Positions 29,166 through 38,649 of a stretch of 64,000 nucleotides of DNA are shown here, in pieces. Where the stretch lies: the NCBI RefSeq assembly GCF_000017565.1, contig NC_009719.1, forward strand, positions 3,207,001 to 3,271,000. Reading direction: 5' to 3'. Below the pieces are notes generated by a model. The model was not told the origin of the DNA. It saw nothing but the letters and a program-made list of their open reading frames with translations, and did not search any database. The DNA is from Parvibaculum lavamentivorans DS-1. Its GTDB lineage: Bacteria > Pseudomonadota > Alphaproteobacteria > Parvibaculales > Parvibaculaceae. Within the stretch, counting starts at the first letter, position 1; each line of letters begins with the position of its first letter. A program made the translations under genes and the position numbers.

Positions 29166-30773
29166 ATGCTGCATTTCGATCGCTGGAAGGTCGCTCTGAT
29201 ACTTCTGGTCTGTTTCGCGGGCCTCGCCTATTCGGCGCCGAATTTCATTCCGAAGGCCTCGCTTCAGGGCGTTCCGGAATGGTTGCCCCACCAGCAGATC
29301 AATCTCGGGCTCGACCTGCGAGGCGGGTCCTATCTGCTCCTTGCCGTCGATACCGCATCGATTGTCCGAGACCGGCAGCAAAGCCTCGTGAACGATGTGC
29401 GAAATGCGCTTCGCAGCGAGCGTATCCCTTATACCGGGCTTGGCCTGCAAGGGGAGGGCGTCAGCGTCCGCATCACCAACCCGGAAGATGTTGAAAAGGC
29501 GAGGGAAGCAATCGAGGGTCTGTCCACCATCGTTTCCGGCAACGCGTTCTCGACATTGCCGGAGCGGGATCTGGCTATCGTTACGACCGAACGTCAAATC
29601 ACTGTGGCACTGACCGAGGCAGAAAAAATCGCGCGGACTCAATCGGCGGTGCAACAGTCGATCGAGATCGTCCGCCGCCGTATCGATGAACTCGGCACCA
29701 CCGAGCCGGTGATCCAGCAGCAGGGCACGGATCGGATCCTCGTTCAGGTTCCGGGCCTTGACGATCCGCAGCGCCTGAAGGAACTGCTCGGCCAGACAGC
29801 GAAAATGAATTTCCGGCTGGTGAGCAACGCCATGTCGGGCCAGCAGGCTCTGGCCAGCCGGACCGTTCCATCAGGAACTGAAATTCTCTATACGGCGGAT
29901 GAGCCGCGCGCGCCGGTGCTGGTCGAGAGGCGGATTATGGTGGGCGGCGACCGTCTCGTCGACGCACAACCGGGCTTCGATCAGCGCAACGGACAGCCTG
30001 TGGTCAATTTCCGCTTCGATTCTTCGGGAGCACGCCAGTTCGGCGAGGTCACTCGCAACAATGTCGGCCGTCCTTTCGCCATCGTACTCGACGACAAGGT
30101 TATCAGCGCGCCGCGCATCAATGAACCGATCATGGGTGGCTCCGGCCAGATCAGCGGCAGTTTCACGGTGCAGGCGGCGAACGATCTCGCCATTTTGCTG
30201 CGTGCCGGCGCTCTGCCTGCGCCCCTCAACGTGCTTGAAGAGCGGACAGTCGGTCCGGGTCTCGGCGCGGACTCCATTCGCGCGGGTGAAATTGCGGCCG
30301 TTATAGGTTCCGTCGCCGTCGTCGTCTTCATGATCGCGAGCTACGGCTTCTTCGGCCTGCTGGCGAATATCGCGCTCTTCCTCAACGTCGCGATGATTTT
30401 CGCCGCCCTCTCGATTCTTCAGGCGACTCTGACGCTGCCGGGTATCGCGGGCATTGTGCTGACGATCGGCATGGCAGTGGACGCGAACGTGCTCATCTAT
30501 GAGCGCATAAGGGAAGAAATAGCAGCGGGGAAGGGGCCGATACCGGCCATCGAGGCTGGCTACAATCGAGCTCTCTCATCCATTCTCGATGCGAACATCA
30601 CCACGCTTATTTCCGCGGCAATCCTCTTCCAGATGGGCTCGGGGCCTGTGCGCGGCTTCGCGGTCACACTCGGCATAGGCATTATCACCTCGGTCTTTAC
30701 TGCCTTCACCGTAAACCGTCTCATGGTGTCGGTGTGGCTGCGCCGCCGCCGTCCGAAGACGCTGTATCTGTGA
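29166..30773 (+). CDS. secD: Protein translocase subunit SecD
   Basis: Proton-driven membrane component that helps complete Sec export. The 535 residues show the N-terminal membrane segment, the D1 motif INLGLDLRGGSYLLL, the large periplasmic P1 region and six membrane segments. The D6 region is TIGMAVDANVLIYERIREE. Length is normal for alphaproteobacterial SecD. SecF follows after 22 bases. Confidence 0.97.
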   Translation: MLHFDRWKVALILLVCFAGLAYSAPNFIPKASLQGVPEWLPHQQINLGLDLRGGSYLLLAVDTASIVRDRQQSLVNDVRNALRSERIPYTGLGLQGEGVSVRITNPEDVEKAREAIEGLSTIVSGNAFSTLPERDLAIVTTERQITVALTEAEKIARTQSAVQQSIEIVRRRIDELGTTEPVIQQQGTDRILVQVPGLDDPQRLKELLGQTAKMNFRLVSNAMSGQQALASRTVPSGTEILYTADEPRAPVLVERRIMVGGDRLVDAQPGFDQRNGQPVVNFRFDSSGARQFGEVTRNNVGRPFAIVLDDKVISAPRINEPIMGGSGQISGSFTVQAANDLAILLRAGALPAPLNVLEERTVGPGLGADSIRAGEIAAVIGSVAVVVFMIASYGFFGLLANIALFLNVAMIFAALSILQATLTLPGIAGIVLTIGMAVDANVLIYERIREEIAAGKGPIPAIEAGYNRALSSILDANITTLISAAILFQMGSGPVRGFAVTLGIGIITSVFTAFTVNRLMVSVWLRRRRPKTLYL

Positions 30774-30795
30774 CCGGCCGGAGGGGAACCCAATC

Positions 30796-31746
30796 ATGAG
30801 ACATCTGAAACTCATTCCGGACGACACGAATTTCCAGTTCGTCAAATGGCGCTATATCGCCGTCGGCCTCTCGCTTCTAGTGATGGTTGTTTCAAGCGCG
30901 CTTCTGATTACACGCGGACTGAACTTCGGTATCGATTTCGAGGGTGGCATTGTCATCGAGATTTCGACTGACGGTCCGGCCGATATTTCTCAGCTTCGTG
31001 CCGATATTGGTGGTCTCGATCTCGGTGAAGTCCAGATTCAGGAATTCGGCCAGGCCGACGACGTGTTGATCCGCGTCCAGTCGCCCAGGGACGGCGGAGA
31101 AGAAGCTTCGCAGGAAGTCGTCAACAAAATCAGAGGCCAGCTCGGTGACACGGTCGAATACCGGCGCGTCGAGGTTGTGGGTCCGCAGGTGAGTGGTGAG
31201 CTTGTCCAGGACGGGATTCTCGCTGTCGTCATCTCCATTGCGTTGATGCTGGTTTATATCTGGTTCCGCTTCGAGTGGCAGTTCAGCCTGGGTTCGGTCA
31301 TAGCCCTCGTTCATGACGTCATGGCAACACTTGGACTGTTCTGTATCCTGCAGCTCGAGTTCAACCTGACCTCGATCGCGGCCATCCTCACCATTGTCGG
31401 TTATTCGATGAACGATACGGTTATCGTCTTCGACCGCGTGCGCGAGAACCTGCGAAAATACAAGAAGATGGATCTCGGTGCCTTGATCGATCTTTCGATA
31501 AACCAGACCTTGTCGCGCACCGTCATGACCTCGGGTACTACGCTTCTCGCGCTTCTGGCACTTTTCATTTTTGGCGGGGAAGTGCTGCGCGATTTCACCT
31601 TCGCGATGATCTTCGGCATTTTCATCGGCACCTATTCGTCTATCTTCATCGCGGCGCCGGTTCTGCTTACCGTCGGCGTCACGCGCGATGCATCGACCGG
31701 CGGTCTGGGCCGCGCCGCCAAGGACAAGGCGCCCGAAAAGGCGTGA
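30796..31746 (+). CDS. secF: Protein translocase subunit SecF
   Basis: Partner of SecD. The 316 residues contain the F1 motif LNFGIDFEGGIVIEI, a short periplasmic loop, and the conserved GYSMNDTVIVFDRVREN followed by SRTVMTSGTTLLALLALF. Three bases separate its stop from the Mth938-like gene, so the latter is almost certainly in the same operon. Confidence 0.97.
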   Translation: MRHLKLIPDDTNFQFVKWRYIAVGLSLLVMVVSSALLITRGLNFGIDFEGGIVIEISTDGPADISQLRADIGGLDLGEVQIQEFGQADDVLIRVQSPRDGGEEASQEVVNKIRGQLGDTVEYRRVEVVGPQVSGELVQDGILAVVISIALMLVYIWFRFEWQFSLGSVIALVHDVMATLGLFCILQLEFNLTSIAAILTIVGYSMNDTVIVFDRVRENLRKYKKMDLGALIDLSINQTLSRTVMTSGTTLLALLALFIFGGEVLRDFTFAMIFGIFIGTYSSIFIAAPVLLTVGVTRDASTGGLGRAAKDKAPEKA

Positions 31747-31749
31747 ACG

Positions 31750-32124
31750 ATGGCGATGAAGCCGCGTTTCGAGGGACAGCCCGCGCTCGAGGCTTATGGA
31801 GATGGCGGCTTTCGCCTCAACGGGCAGCGTTTCGAAGGCTCGCTCATTGTAACGCCAGTCGGCGTCTATCCATGGGACCTGACTTCCGTTTCCGGCATCA
31901 CGCCGGAGTCGCTTGCTCCCGTCGTTGAAGCAGCCGGTGCTTTTGACTTCCTGATTGTCGGCACGGGCGAACATATGGCATCGCTCCCCGGCGCCGCGCT
32001 TGCGCGACTCACCTCCCTTGCGATCTTTCCCGATGTAATGGCAACCGGCCCAGCGTGCCGTACCTACAATCTCATGCTCTCGGAAAACCGGCGCGTGGCT
32101 GCCGCGTTGATCGCGGTTGCATAG
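31750..32124 (+). CDS. Mth938-like domain protein (DUF498; NDUFAF3 relative)
   Basis: A 124-residue single-domain protein: a strand-rich start (GFRLNGQRFEGSLIVTP), VYPWDLTS, DFLIVGTGEHMASLP and the C-terminal YNLMLSENRRVAAALIAV. This matches the Mth938/DUF498 family, whose mitochondrial member NDUFAF3 is a complex I assembly factor. It is three bases after secF. A relative of another complex I assembly factor, NDUFAF6, lies 850 bases downstream. A role in respiratory complex biogenesis is inference. Confidence 0.85.
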   Translation: MAMKPRFEGQPALEAYGDGGFRLNGQRFEGSLIVTPVGVYPWDLTSVSGITPESLAPVVEAAGAFDFLIVGTGEHMASLPGAALARLTSLAIFPDVMATGPACRTYNLMLSENRRVAAALIAVA

Positions 32125-32295
32125 CAGGGCCGCCGTCAGGCTTGGCTTTTTCTCCAGAAACTCCTAGCTTTCAACGCAGTATCGCGACGTTGAGTCGCAT
32201 GATGACGAGGCGGACGCCGACCCGGGGCCGGGGCACGTCTTGCCATCCTTTACGGCCCGCCCACGGGTCGTATGGCATTCAGAAGGGGAAACTCC

Positions 32296-32910
32296 ATGGC
32301 ATCAATTCTCACGTCACTGCGAAACACGGTGATAGCCGGTTTCGTACTCGCGGCAGTTCTGCTGCTCATGTATCTCAATTGGAACGACTGGGACGGCGTC
32401 TCCCTCGGACATGCCTTCTGGGCGTTCATCTTCCGCTGGTTGCATGTGATCAGCGGCGTGATGTGGATCGGCCTGCTCTGGTATTTCAACTTTGTGCAGA
32501 TCCCGAACATGCCGAAGATTCCGGACGAGCAGAAGCCCGCCATCGGCAAGGTGATCGCGCCGGCCGCGCTTTTCTGGTTCCGCTGGGGCGCCATGGCGAC
32601 CATCGTCACCGGCATTATCCTTGCCATGATGAATGGCTATCTTGTTTCGGCCTATACGCTTGGTGCGATCGAAGGCTTTGCTGTCCCCAAGAACATCGCT
32701 ATCGGCATCGGCATGTGGCTCGGCACGATCATGTGGTTCAACGTCTGGTTCGTGATCTGGCCGAACCAGAAGATCGCGCTCGGCATCGTCGAGGCGCCGG
32801 CGGAATCCAAACCCGCCGCCGCCCGGACCGCAATGCTCTTCTCGCGGACCAACACGATGCTCTCGATCCCGATGCTTTTCGCCATGGTGTCGGCACAGAA
32901 CATCTACTGA
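32296..32910 (+). CDS. PuuD-type (Urate_ox_N) membrane domain protein, lacking cytochrome c domain
   Basis: A 204-residue polytopic protein with about five membrane helices. The segment FRWLHVISGVMWIGLLWYFN is characteristic of the Urate_ox_N family, the membrane part of the urate oxidase PuuD. Known PuuD proteins carry a C-terminal cytochrome c domain; this one ends after the membrane domain and has no CXXCH. Urate oxidation is therefore doubtful. ATG 32296 follows AGGGGAAA. A strong terminator follows the gene. The 171 bases before it separate it from the secDF operon. Confidence 0.75.
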   Translation: MASILTSLRNTVIAGFVLAAVLLLMYLNWNDWDGVSLGHAFWAFIFRWLHVISGVMWIGLLWYFNFVQIPNMPKIPDEQKPAIGKVIAPAALFWFRWGAMATIVTGIILAMMNGYLVSAYTLGAIEGFAVPKNIAIGIGMWLGTIMWFNVWFVIWPNQKIALGIVEAPAESKPAAARTAMLFSRTNTMLSIPMLFAMVSAQNIY

Positions 32911-32933
32911 TCCTTCGGGATCGGAAACCGGAC

Positions 32934-32966
32934 GGGGCCGCCTTGAAGGCGGCCCCGTTTGCTTTA
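32934..32966 (+). terminator. Intrinsic terminator after the PuuD-type gene
   Basis: GGGGCCGCCTTGAAGGCGGC followed by CCCGTTTGCTTT. The stem is about nine G/C pairs with a TTGA loop and a T-rich tail. It ends just ten bases before the next gene's ATG. Confidence 0.85.
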
Positions 32967-32976
32967 GGTATCAGGC

Positions 32977-33822
32977 ATGGCCGATGAAGCAATGAGCGTC
33001 AGCATGAAAACGAGCCTCGACGAGGTTCGACGGTACGATCACGACCGTTTCCTGACGCTGCTCTTCGCGCCGATGCCGCAACGCCTGTCGCTTATTGCGC
33101 TTTATGCCTTCAATCTGGAAATTGCCCGTGTCGCGGAAAACGTTACCGAGCCGATGATGGGTCATATCCGCCTGCAATGGTGGCGGGAAACTCTCGAAGG
33201 CCTGCCGAACGGCGAGACGAGGGGGCATGCCGTTGCTGCTGCCGTTGCCGAGGCGGATCTGAAAATCCCGAGGCTGCAGGCATTGATCGACGCGCGGGAG
33301 CGTGATCTTTCGGAAGATGTATTTGAAGACGTCGCCATGCTCGACAGCTATGCGGAGAAAACATCCGCCGCCGTCATGGATATCGCGGCGCGGGCGCTCG
33401 GCGGTGAGGAGAAGGCGGATGCTGCGGCGGATGCCATCCGCCATGCGGGCATCGCCTATGCACTGACCGGGCTTCTCCGGGCGCTTCCTGTTCACGCTTC
33501 GCAGGGGCGGCTGACAATGCCCGCCGATGTGCTGCTCCGGTGCAATGTCGATCCACATACGGTATTGGCCGGTGAAATGACCGAGGGCCTTCGTGCCGTG
33601 ATCCAGGATGTCGCGGATCATGCCCGCAGCCATCTCTCGGCGGCGCGCATGGCGCATTTCGATCCGCAGCTTCTCCCCGCGCTTATGCCGGCATCGCTTT
33701 GCGACCGCTATCTCGACATGATGACAGCGCCCGGCTTCGATCCGTTCCGCGATCGAACGGATGTTCCCGCCTTCCGCCGCCAGCTCAGGCTGCTTGGAAG
33801 AAACTTCAGGAAAAAAATCTGA
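32977..33822 (+). CDS. Squalene/phytoene synthase family protein, NDUFAF6-like, probably non-catalytic
   Basis: A 281-residue all-helical protein of the trans-isoprenyl synthase fold. The opening RYDHDRFLTLLFAP, then LIALYAFNLEIARVAENV and HIRLQWWRETLEG, match the group containing mitochondrial NDUFAF6, a complex I assembly factor. The first Asp-rich motif of real synthases (DDxxD-like) is replaced by VAENVTEP, so prenyl-transfer activity is unlikely. It is directly convergent with trmFO, stop codon against stop codon. The pairing with the NDUFAF3-type gene upstream suggests a shared role. Confidence 0.83.
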   Translation: MADEAMSVSMKTSLDEVRRYDHDRFLTLLFAPMPQRLSLIALYAFNLEIARVAENVTEPMMGHIRLQWWRETLEGLPNGETRGHAVAAAVAEADLKIPRLQALIDARERDLSEDVFEDVAMLDSYAEKTSAAVMDIAARALGGEEKADAAADAIRHAGIAYALTGLLRALPVHASQGRLTMPADVLLRCNVDPHTVLAGEMTEGLRAVIQDVADHARSHLSAARMAHFDPQLLPALMPASLCDRYLDMMTAPGFDPFRDRTDVPAFRRQLRLLGRNFRKKI

Positions 33823-35235
33823 CTATTCGGCCGCTTCCGCCCTCGGCCGCAGCCAGGCTTCGAGGTCCGCCAGCGCGCGCGACGTATAGGCACGTTTCCG
33901 TGCCGGGGCTTTGGCTTTGCCCCTTGGGCGCTTGCCGTTCTCGTCGAGCGGTACTTCGGGAGGCGGGAAGAGGCCAAAGTTCACATTCATCGGCTGGAAG
34001 GTGGTTGCGTCCGCGTCGCCGGTGATGTGGGCGAGGAGGGCGCCCAATGCCGTCGTGCGCGGCGGCGTCTGCGGCAGGCGGCCAAGCCGTTCCGCCGCGG
34101 CGAAGCGCCCGGCGAGCAGGCCCATGGCGCCGCTCTCGACATAACCCTCTACGCCGGTGATCTGTCCGGCAAAACGCAGGCGCGGTTCCTTCGCGAGCCG
34201 CATGACGGGATCGAGCAGTTTCGGGCTGTTGATGAATGTGTTGCGGTGCAGCCCGCCAAGCCGCGCGAACTCCGCTTTTTCGAGGCCCGGAATGGTGCGG
34301 AAGACGCGCGTCTGTTCGCCATGCTTCAGCTTGGTCTGGAAGCCGACCATGTTGTAGAGCGTGCCGAGCGCGTTGTCCTGGCGAAGCTGCACGATCGCAT
34401 AGGCCTTCACGTCCGGCGCATGAGGATTGGTGAGACCCACCGGCTTCATCGGTCCGAAGCGCAACGTCTCGGGCCCGCGTTCCGCCATCACCTCGATGGG
34501 CAGGCAACCGTCGAAATAGGGCGTGTCCTTTTCCCATTCCTTGAATTCGGTCTTGTCGCCGGTCAGCAGCGCGTCGATGAAGGCTTCGTATTGCTCGCGC
34601 GTCATCGGGCAGTTGATGTAGTCCTTGCCGGCGCCGCCTGCACCCGCCGTGCTGCCCGCGCTCTCCTTGTCGTAGCGCGACTGGAACCAGCACACCGACA
34701 TGTCGATGCTGTCGCGGTAGACGATGGGGGCGATGGCGTCGAAAAAGGCGAGTTCGTCCGCGCCGGTCAGTTCGCCGATGGCCTTGCCCAGGGCGTCGGA
34801 GGTGAGGGGCCCTGTCGCGATGATCGCATTGTCCCAATCCGCGGGCGGCAACCCGTCGATCTCGCCGCGCTCCACTGTCACCAGCGGATGCGCCGTCAGT
34901 TTCTCCGTCACGTAATTCGAGAAATTGTCGCGGTCGACGGCGAGCGCGCCGCCTGCCGGCACGCGTGCAACGGCGGCGGCTTCCATCAGCAGCGAGCCCG
35001 CGCGCCGCATCTCTTCATGCAGCAATCCGACGGCGTTCAGCTCGTGATCGTCGGAGCGGAACGAGTTCGAGCAGACGAGTTCGGCGAAGCCGTCCGTGTG
35101 GTGCGCGTCCGTCTTCACCAAGGGCCGCATCTCGTGCAGCACCACGGGTACGCCCGCCTGCGCGAGCTGCCATGCGGCCTCGGAGCCGGCCATGCCGGCA
35201 CCGATCACGTGAACTGGTTTGATGTCTTTTGTCAT
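33823..35235 (-). CDS. trmFO: Folate-dependent tRNA (uracil-5-)-methyltransferase
   Basis: FAD enzyme that makes T54 in tRNA using methylene-tetrahydrofolate. The 470 residues begin with the FAD-binding [18 protein letters not shown], then the family block [14 protein letters not shown] with the catalytic Cys. Others are [30 protein letters not shown] and [13 protein letters not shown]. The basic stretch [15 protein letters not shown] near the C-terminus is a linker. ATG 35235 is the family start; the ribosome site is weak. Its start overlaps the end of a small upstream ORF by four bases. Confidence 0.95.
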
Positions 35236-35504
35236 GGAGCGCTTTGTAACGCGGAACTGAGCCATTCCCAAGAGGGGCCAAGCTTGGTGCCAACGATAGA
35301 TGTTATGCCAAGGAGCGAGATCGATACCGGAAGTAGGATCGGCCAGAGCCGCCAAACGCCCTCTGCGGATTGTTTGAAGGCTCTGCTTCTGATTTCCCAG
35401 ATTTCTGCGGACTTGCGGCGGCACTCCAAACAACGGCAGTCACGCCGATGGTGGCGTGGTGTTTTCCGTTCGGGGATATCGAGGTTGTTATGCTCGCGGG
35501 TCAT
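35232..35504 (-). CDS. Possible small membrane protein, no family recognised
   Basis: A 90-codon frame whose stop overlaps the trmFO ATG by four bases (ATGA), as in coupled genes. The product has a basic N-terminus with CRCLECRRK and one clear hydrophobic segment (about 54-74, [20 protein letters not shown]). The ATG has no visible ribosome site. Base and codon use is less GC-rich than in neighbouring genes. It may be a real orphan gene or only an open stretch. Confidence 0.4.
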
Positions 35505-35691
35505 GCGAGCCAGTTTGCCAATCCTGCTACTTTTTAAAAGCTATCAGCTTTGAACACCCAGTTTTCGGCACGGGGGCGTTGCAACCGGTGTTGCATAGCC
35601 CTTGAAAGGGGGGTGCAGAACTTTCAGGAACAACTTATGAGTCCGTGCTAGAGCGAGTTATTTTGGCTGGTGTGCATCCGAATCACTTCTC

Positions 35692-37122
35692 TCAGTTCCA
35701 CACCTTCGGCTTCCGCCCGCTCCACGGCAGTTCCTTCTCCAGCTGTGCCGCCAGCCGGAACAGCGTCGCCTCATCGGCGTAGCGCCCGGTGAACATCATG
35801 CCTATGGGCAGGCCATTCTCGGACTGCCAGAGCGGCAGCGAGAGCGAGGGCTGGCCGGTGAAGTTGAAGGGCGGGGTGAAGGGGAAGACCTGCCCCTGCT
35901 TCTTGTTCAGCTCGCGCGGTTCCTGGTCCGGCCCGAGGTGGCCGATTTCCGGCTGCAACTGGCCGAGCACCGGGCAGAGATAGACGTCCACATCCTCGAA
36001 TACCGACAGCACCTGCCGGTTCATCAGCCGAAGCTGCTGCCAGCCCCACATGGCCTGTGCGCCGGTCAGCTTGCTGCCGTTCTTGAAGCCAGCCCAGGTC
36101 AGCGGCTCCAGCTCGTCCTGTTCCGGCTCGCGGCCCATCGCCTCGATCCGCCGCAGCATGCCGGCCGCGAAATTCGAGCCCGAAACGGCGCCCTGCGCAC
36201 GGTAGAGCTGGCGATAGTCGATGCCGAGGCCGCGCGGCGTCACGGTGTGGCCGAGCTTCGCGAGCACATCGGCCGTCTTCTCCAGCGCCGCCTGAATTTC
36301 GGGATGGATGGGTTTGCCGCCCGGCGTCTCGCTCGACCAGGCGATCTTCAGCTTGCCGGGGCTCCGGGTGATCTCCTCCATATAGGGCCGCTCTTTCGGC
36401 GGCGGCGCGTAGGGCGAGGCGGGTTCTGGATAGCCGGTCGCGTCCAGCATCGCGGCACTGTCGCGCACGGTGCGGCTCACGACATGGTCGACGCTGAAGC
36501 CGATGGCGCGGTCGAAATCGTCAGGCCCTTGCGGGTTGCGGTCACGCGTCACCTTCATGCCGACAAGGCCGCAACAGGCCGCCGGAATGCGGATCGAGCC
36601 GAGCCCGTCCGATGCATGCGCGAGCGGCAGGATGCCCGCACCCACGGCCGAGGCCGCGCCGCCCGACGAGCCGCCGGAAATACGGTTCGGGTCCCAGGGA
36701 TTGCGGCAAGGCCCGAGCAGGCGGGATTCCGTCGTGCCGGTGATGCCATATTCGGGTGTGTTGGTTTTCCCGAACAGCACAGTGCCCGACGCGCGGTAGC
36801 GTTTCACCAGCTCGCTGTCGTGATCGTCGACGATCTTCGCGACGAACTTGCTGCCGCTGGTGCGCGGCCAGCCTTTCACTTCGGTGCCGAGATCCTTGAT
36901 GAGAAACGGAACGCCCTTGAAAGGTCCGTCCGGCAGTTTGCCCTTCGCGGTCTCGCGCGCCTCGTCGAAGGCGGAATAGACCACCGCGTTCAGCGTGCCA
37001 TTGTGCTTTTCGGTGCGCTCTATGGCGGCGTCGACAAGTTCCAGCGGCGTCACCTCGCCCTTCTTCACGAGCTCGCCGAGGCTCAGTCCGTCATGGTCCG
37101 CATATTCCGTAAAAGCCATCAT
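35692..37122 (-). CDS. Amidase (amidase signature family), copy 1
   Basis: A 476-residue amidase-signature enzyme that hydrolyses an amide or nitrile-derived amide. The Ser-cisSer-Lys triad is visible: Lys in GVPFLIKDLG, the serines in ISGGSSGGAASAVGAG, and the downstream GSIRIPA. It is 20 bases downstream of a second amidase of the same family and length. The two share LGELVKKG/LAELVRKG openings and matching C-termini, so they arose by tandem duplication. The start ATGATG follows GGGAGAGAG. Neither the substrate nor any link to GatA function is supported; no gatB or gatC is adjacent. Confidence 0.9.
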   Translation of the reverse strand: MMAFTEYADHDGLSLGELVKKGEVTPLELVDAAIERTEKHNGTLNAVVYSAFDEARETAKGKLPDGPFKGVPFLIKDLGTEVKGWPRTSGSKFVAKIVDDHDSELVKRYRASGTVLFGKTNTPEYGITGTTESRLLGPCRNPWDPNRISGGSSGGAASAVGAGILPLAHASDGLGSIRIPAACCGLVGMKVTRDRNPQGPDDFDRAIGFSVDHVVSRTVRDSAAMLDATGYPEPASPYAPPPKERPYMEEITRSPGKLKIAWSSETPGGKPIHPEIQAALEKTADVLAKLGHTVTPRGLGIDYRQLYRAQGAVSGSNFAAGMLRRIEAMGREPEQDELEPLTWAGFKNGSKLTGAQAMWGWQQLRLMNRQVLSVFEDVDVYLCPVLGQLQPEIGHLGPDQEPRELNKKQGQVFPFTPPFNFTGQPSLSLPLWQSENGLPIGMMFTGRYADEATLFRLAAQLEKELPWSGRKPKVWN

Positions 37123-37142
37123 CTCTCTCCCGATTGTCGTCG

Positions 37143-38570
37143 TCAGTTCCAGATCGCCGGATGTCTGTCCTTCCAGGGCCGCGCTTCTTCAAGCTGCGCC
37201 GCGAGGCGGAACAGCGTCGCCTCGTCGCCGAAGCGGGCCGAGAACATCATGCCGACGGGCAGCCCGTCCGAAGACATGGCAAGCGGCAGCGAAATCGCCG
37301 GCTGTCCCGTCAGGTTCTGGATCGGCGTGAAAGGCACATAGTCGACAGCCGGGGCGAATGCCTTCAGCGGATCGCGCTCATTGATATCGATAAGGCCGAG
37401 CGGAATGGGCGGGGAGGCCAGTGTCGGCGTCAGCCACACATCGTGGCTTTCCATGAAGCCCGCTACGCGCCGGGTCATGGCCTGCGCCTCCTTCACCAGC
37501 ATCAGGTATTGAGCGGCGCTCACCTGCTTGCCGATTTCATAAAGTCCCCAGGTCAGCCCTTCCAGTTCATCTTCCTTCGGCCCGCGCCCGCGCCGCAGTG
37601 CCTCGCCCTCGATTTCCGAGGCGAGCCAGGAGGCCCACATGGGCAGAAAGATGCTGCCCGGTTCCTCAGGCTTCAGCGGCGGCGCCGCTTCCACAACCTC
37701 GTGGCCGAGATCGGCGAGCAGCTTCGCCGTCTCTTCCACGCCTTTCACGCAGTCGGCGTGAAGCGGGTTTCCCGCCGGGTTCGTCTTGCTGAAAGCGATG
37801 CGCAGCTTGCCGGGCTTGCGTCCGGCTTCCTCGAGAAAAGGCCGCTCCACATGCGGCGCGGCATAGGGCGCGCCCGGTTCATAGCCGTGTGTGCAGTCGA
37901 GCATCGCAGCACTGTCACGCACGCTGCGCGTCACCACATGTTCATGGCAGAGCCCACTCAGCACATCTCCATAATCCGGTCCGAGCGAGGTCCGTGCCCT
38001 TGTCGGCTTCAATCCCACCAGCCCGCATGAAGAAGCCGGAATGCGGATGGAGCCGCCGCTGTCATTTGCGTGAGCCAACGGAACAAGGCCGGCGGCGACA
38101 GCTGCCGCCGCGCCGCCCGAGGAGCCGCCGGTCGAATGGTTCACGTTCCAGGGGTTGCGCGCGGGTCCGTAAAGCGCGCTTTCGGTGGTCGGCAGAAGCG
38201 TGAATTCAGGCACATTCGTCTTGCCGAGAATGCTCAGCCCCGCCTTCTTGAAGCGCTTCGCCAGTGCCGCGTCTTCCGTCGCCGCAGTGCCTGCCCGAAA
38301 GCGTGAGCCGAGGCGCGTTGTCGTGCCGGCGAGGTCGCCGAATGCGTCCTTCAGCAGAAAAGGCACGCCCTTGAAGGGGCCGTCGACGGGTGCTTTTGCA
38401 GCGGCGCGGCCAATGTCATAGAGCTTCGATACGACCGCGTTGATGGCAGGATTGTGCTTTTCGATCCGCGCGATGGCTTCTTCGGCAAGCTCTTCCGCTT
38501 TTACATCGCCCTTGCGCACCAGCTCGGCGAGCCCCAGTCCGTCATAGCGCGTATATTCGCCAAAGCTCAT
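37143..38570 (-). CDS. Amidase (amidase signature family), copy 2
   Basis: A 475-residue paralogue of the gene just downstream. The triad is Lys in GVPFLLKDAFG and the serines in STGGSSGGAAAAVAAG, with GGSIRIPASSCGLVGLKPTR after it. Like copy 1 it has the EEATLFRLAAQLE-type C-terminus and ends in -IWN (copy 1 ends in -VWN). It is the first gene of a probable two-gene unit. Divergence between the copies is large enough that different substrates are likely. No regulator lies next to the pair. Confidence 0.9.
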   Translation of the reverse strand: MSFGEYTRYDGLGLAELVRKGDVKAEELAEEAIARIEKHNPAINAVVSKLYDIGRAAAKAPVDGPFKGVPFLLKDAFGDLAGTTTRLGSRFRAGTAATEDAALAKRFKKAGLSILGKTNVPEFTLLPTTESALYGPARNPWNVNHSTGGSSGGAAAAVAAGLVPLAHANDSGGSIRIPASSCGLVGLKPTRARTSLGPDYGDVLSGLCHEHVVTRSVRDSAAMLDCTHGYEPGAPYAAPHVERPFLEEAGRKPGKLRIAFSKTNPAGNPLHADCVKGVEETAKLLADLGHEVVEAAPPLKPEEPGSIFLPMWASWLASEIEGEALRRGRGPKEDELEGLTWGLYEIGKQVSAAQYLMLVKEAQAMTRRVAGFMESHDVWLTPTLASPPIPLGLIDINERDPLKAFAPAVDYVPFTPIQNLTGQPAISLPLAMSSDGLPVGMMFSARFGDEATLFRLAAQLEEARPWKDRHPAIWN

Positions 38571-38649
38571 CCGCTTCTCCCGCCCCCGCGTTTCACCGGG
38601 CAGAAGCTTAGCCGCTGACTGCCGCGCGTCAAACGGTCAGGGCCGGAGG

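Noticed and set aside
35938-37341. 467-codon plus-strand open frame opposite the amidases
   Set aside because: Spans the junction of two clear minus-strand genes; low-complexity Arg/His/Ala product.
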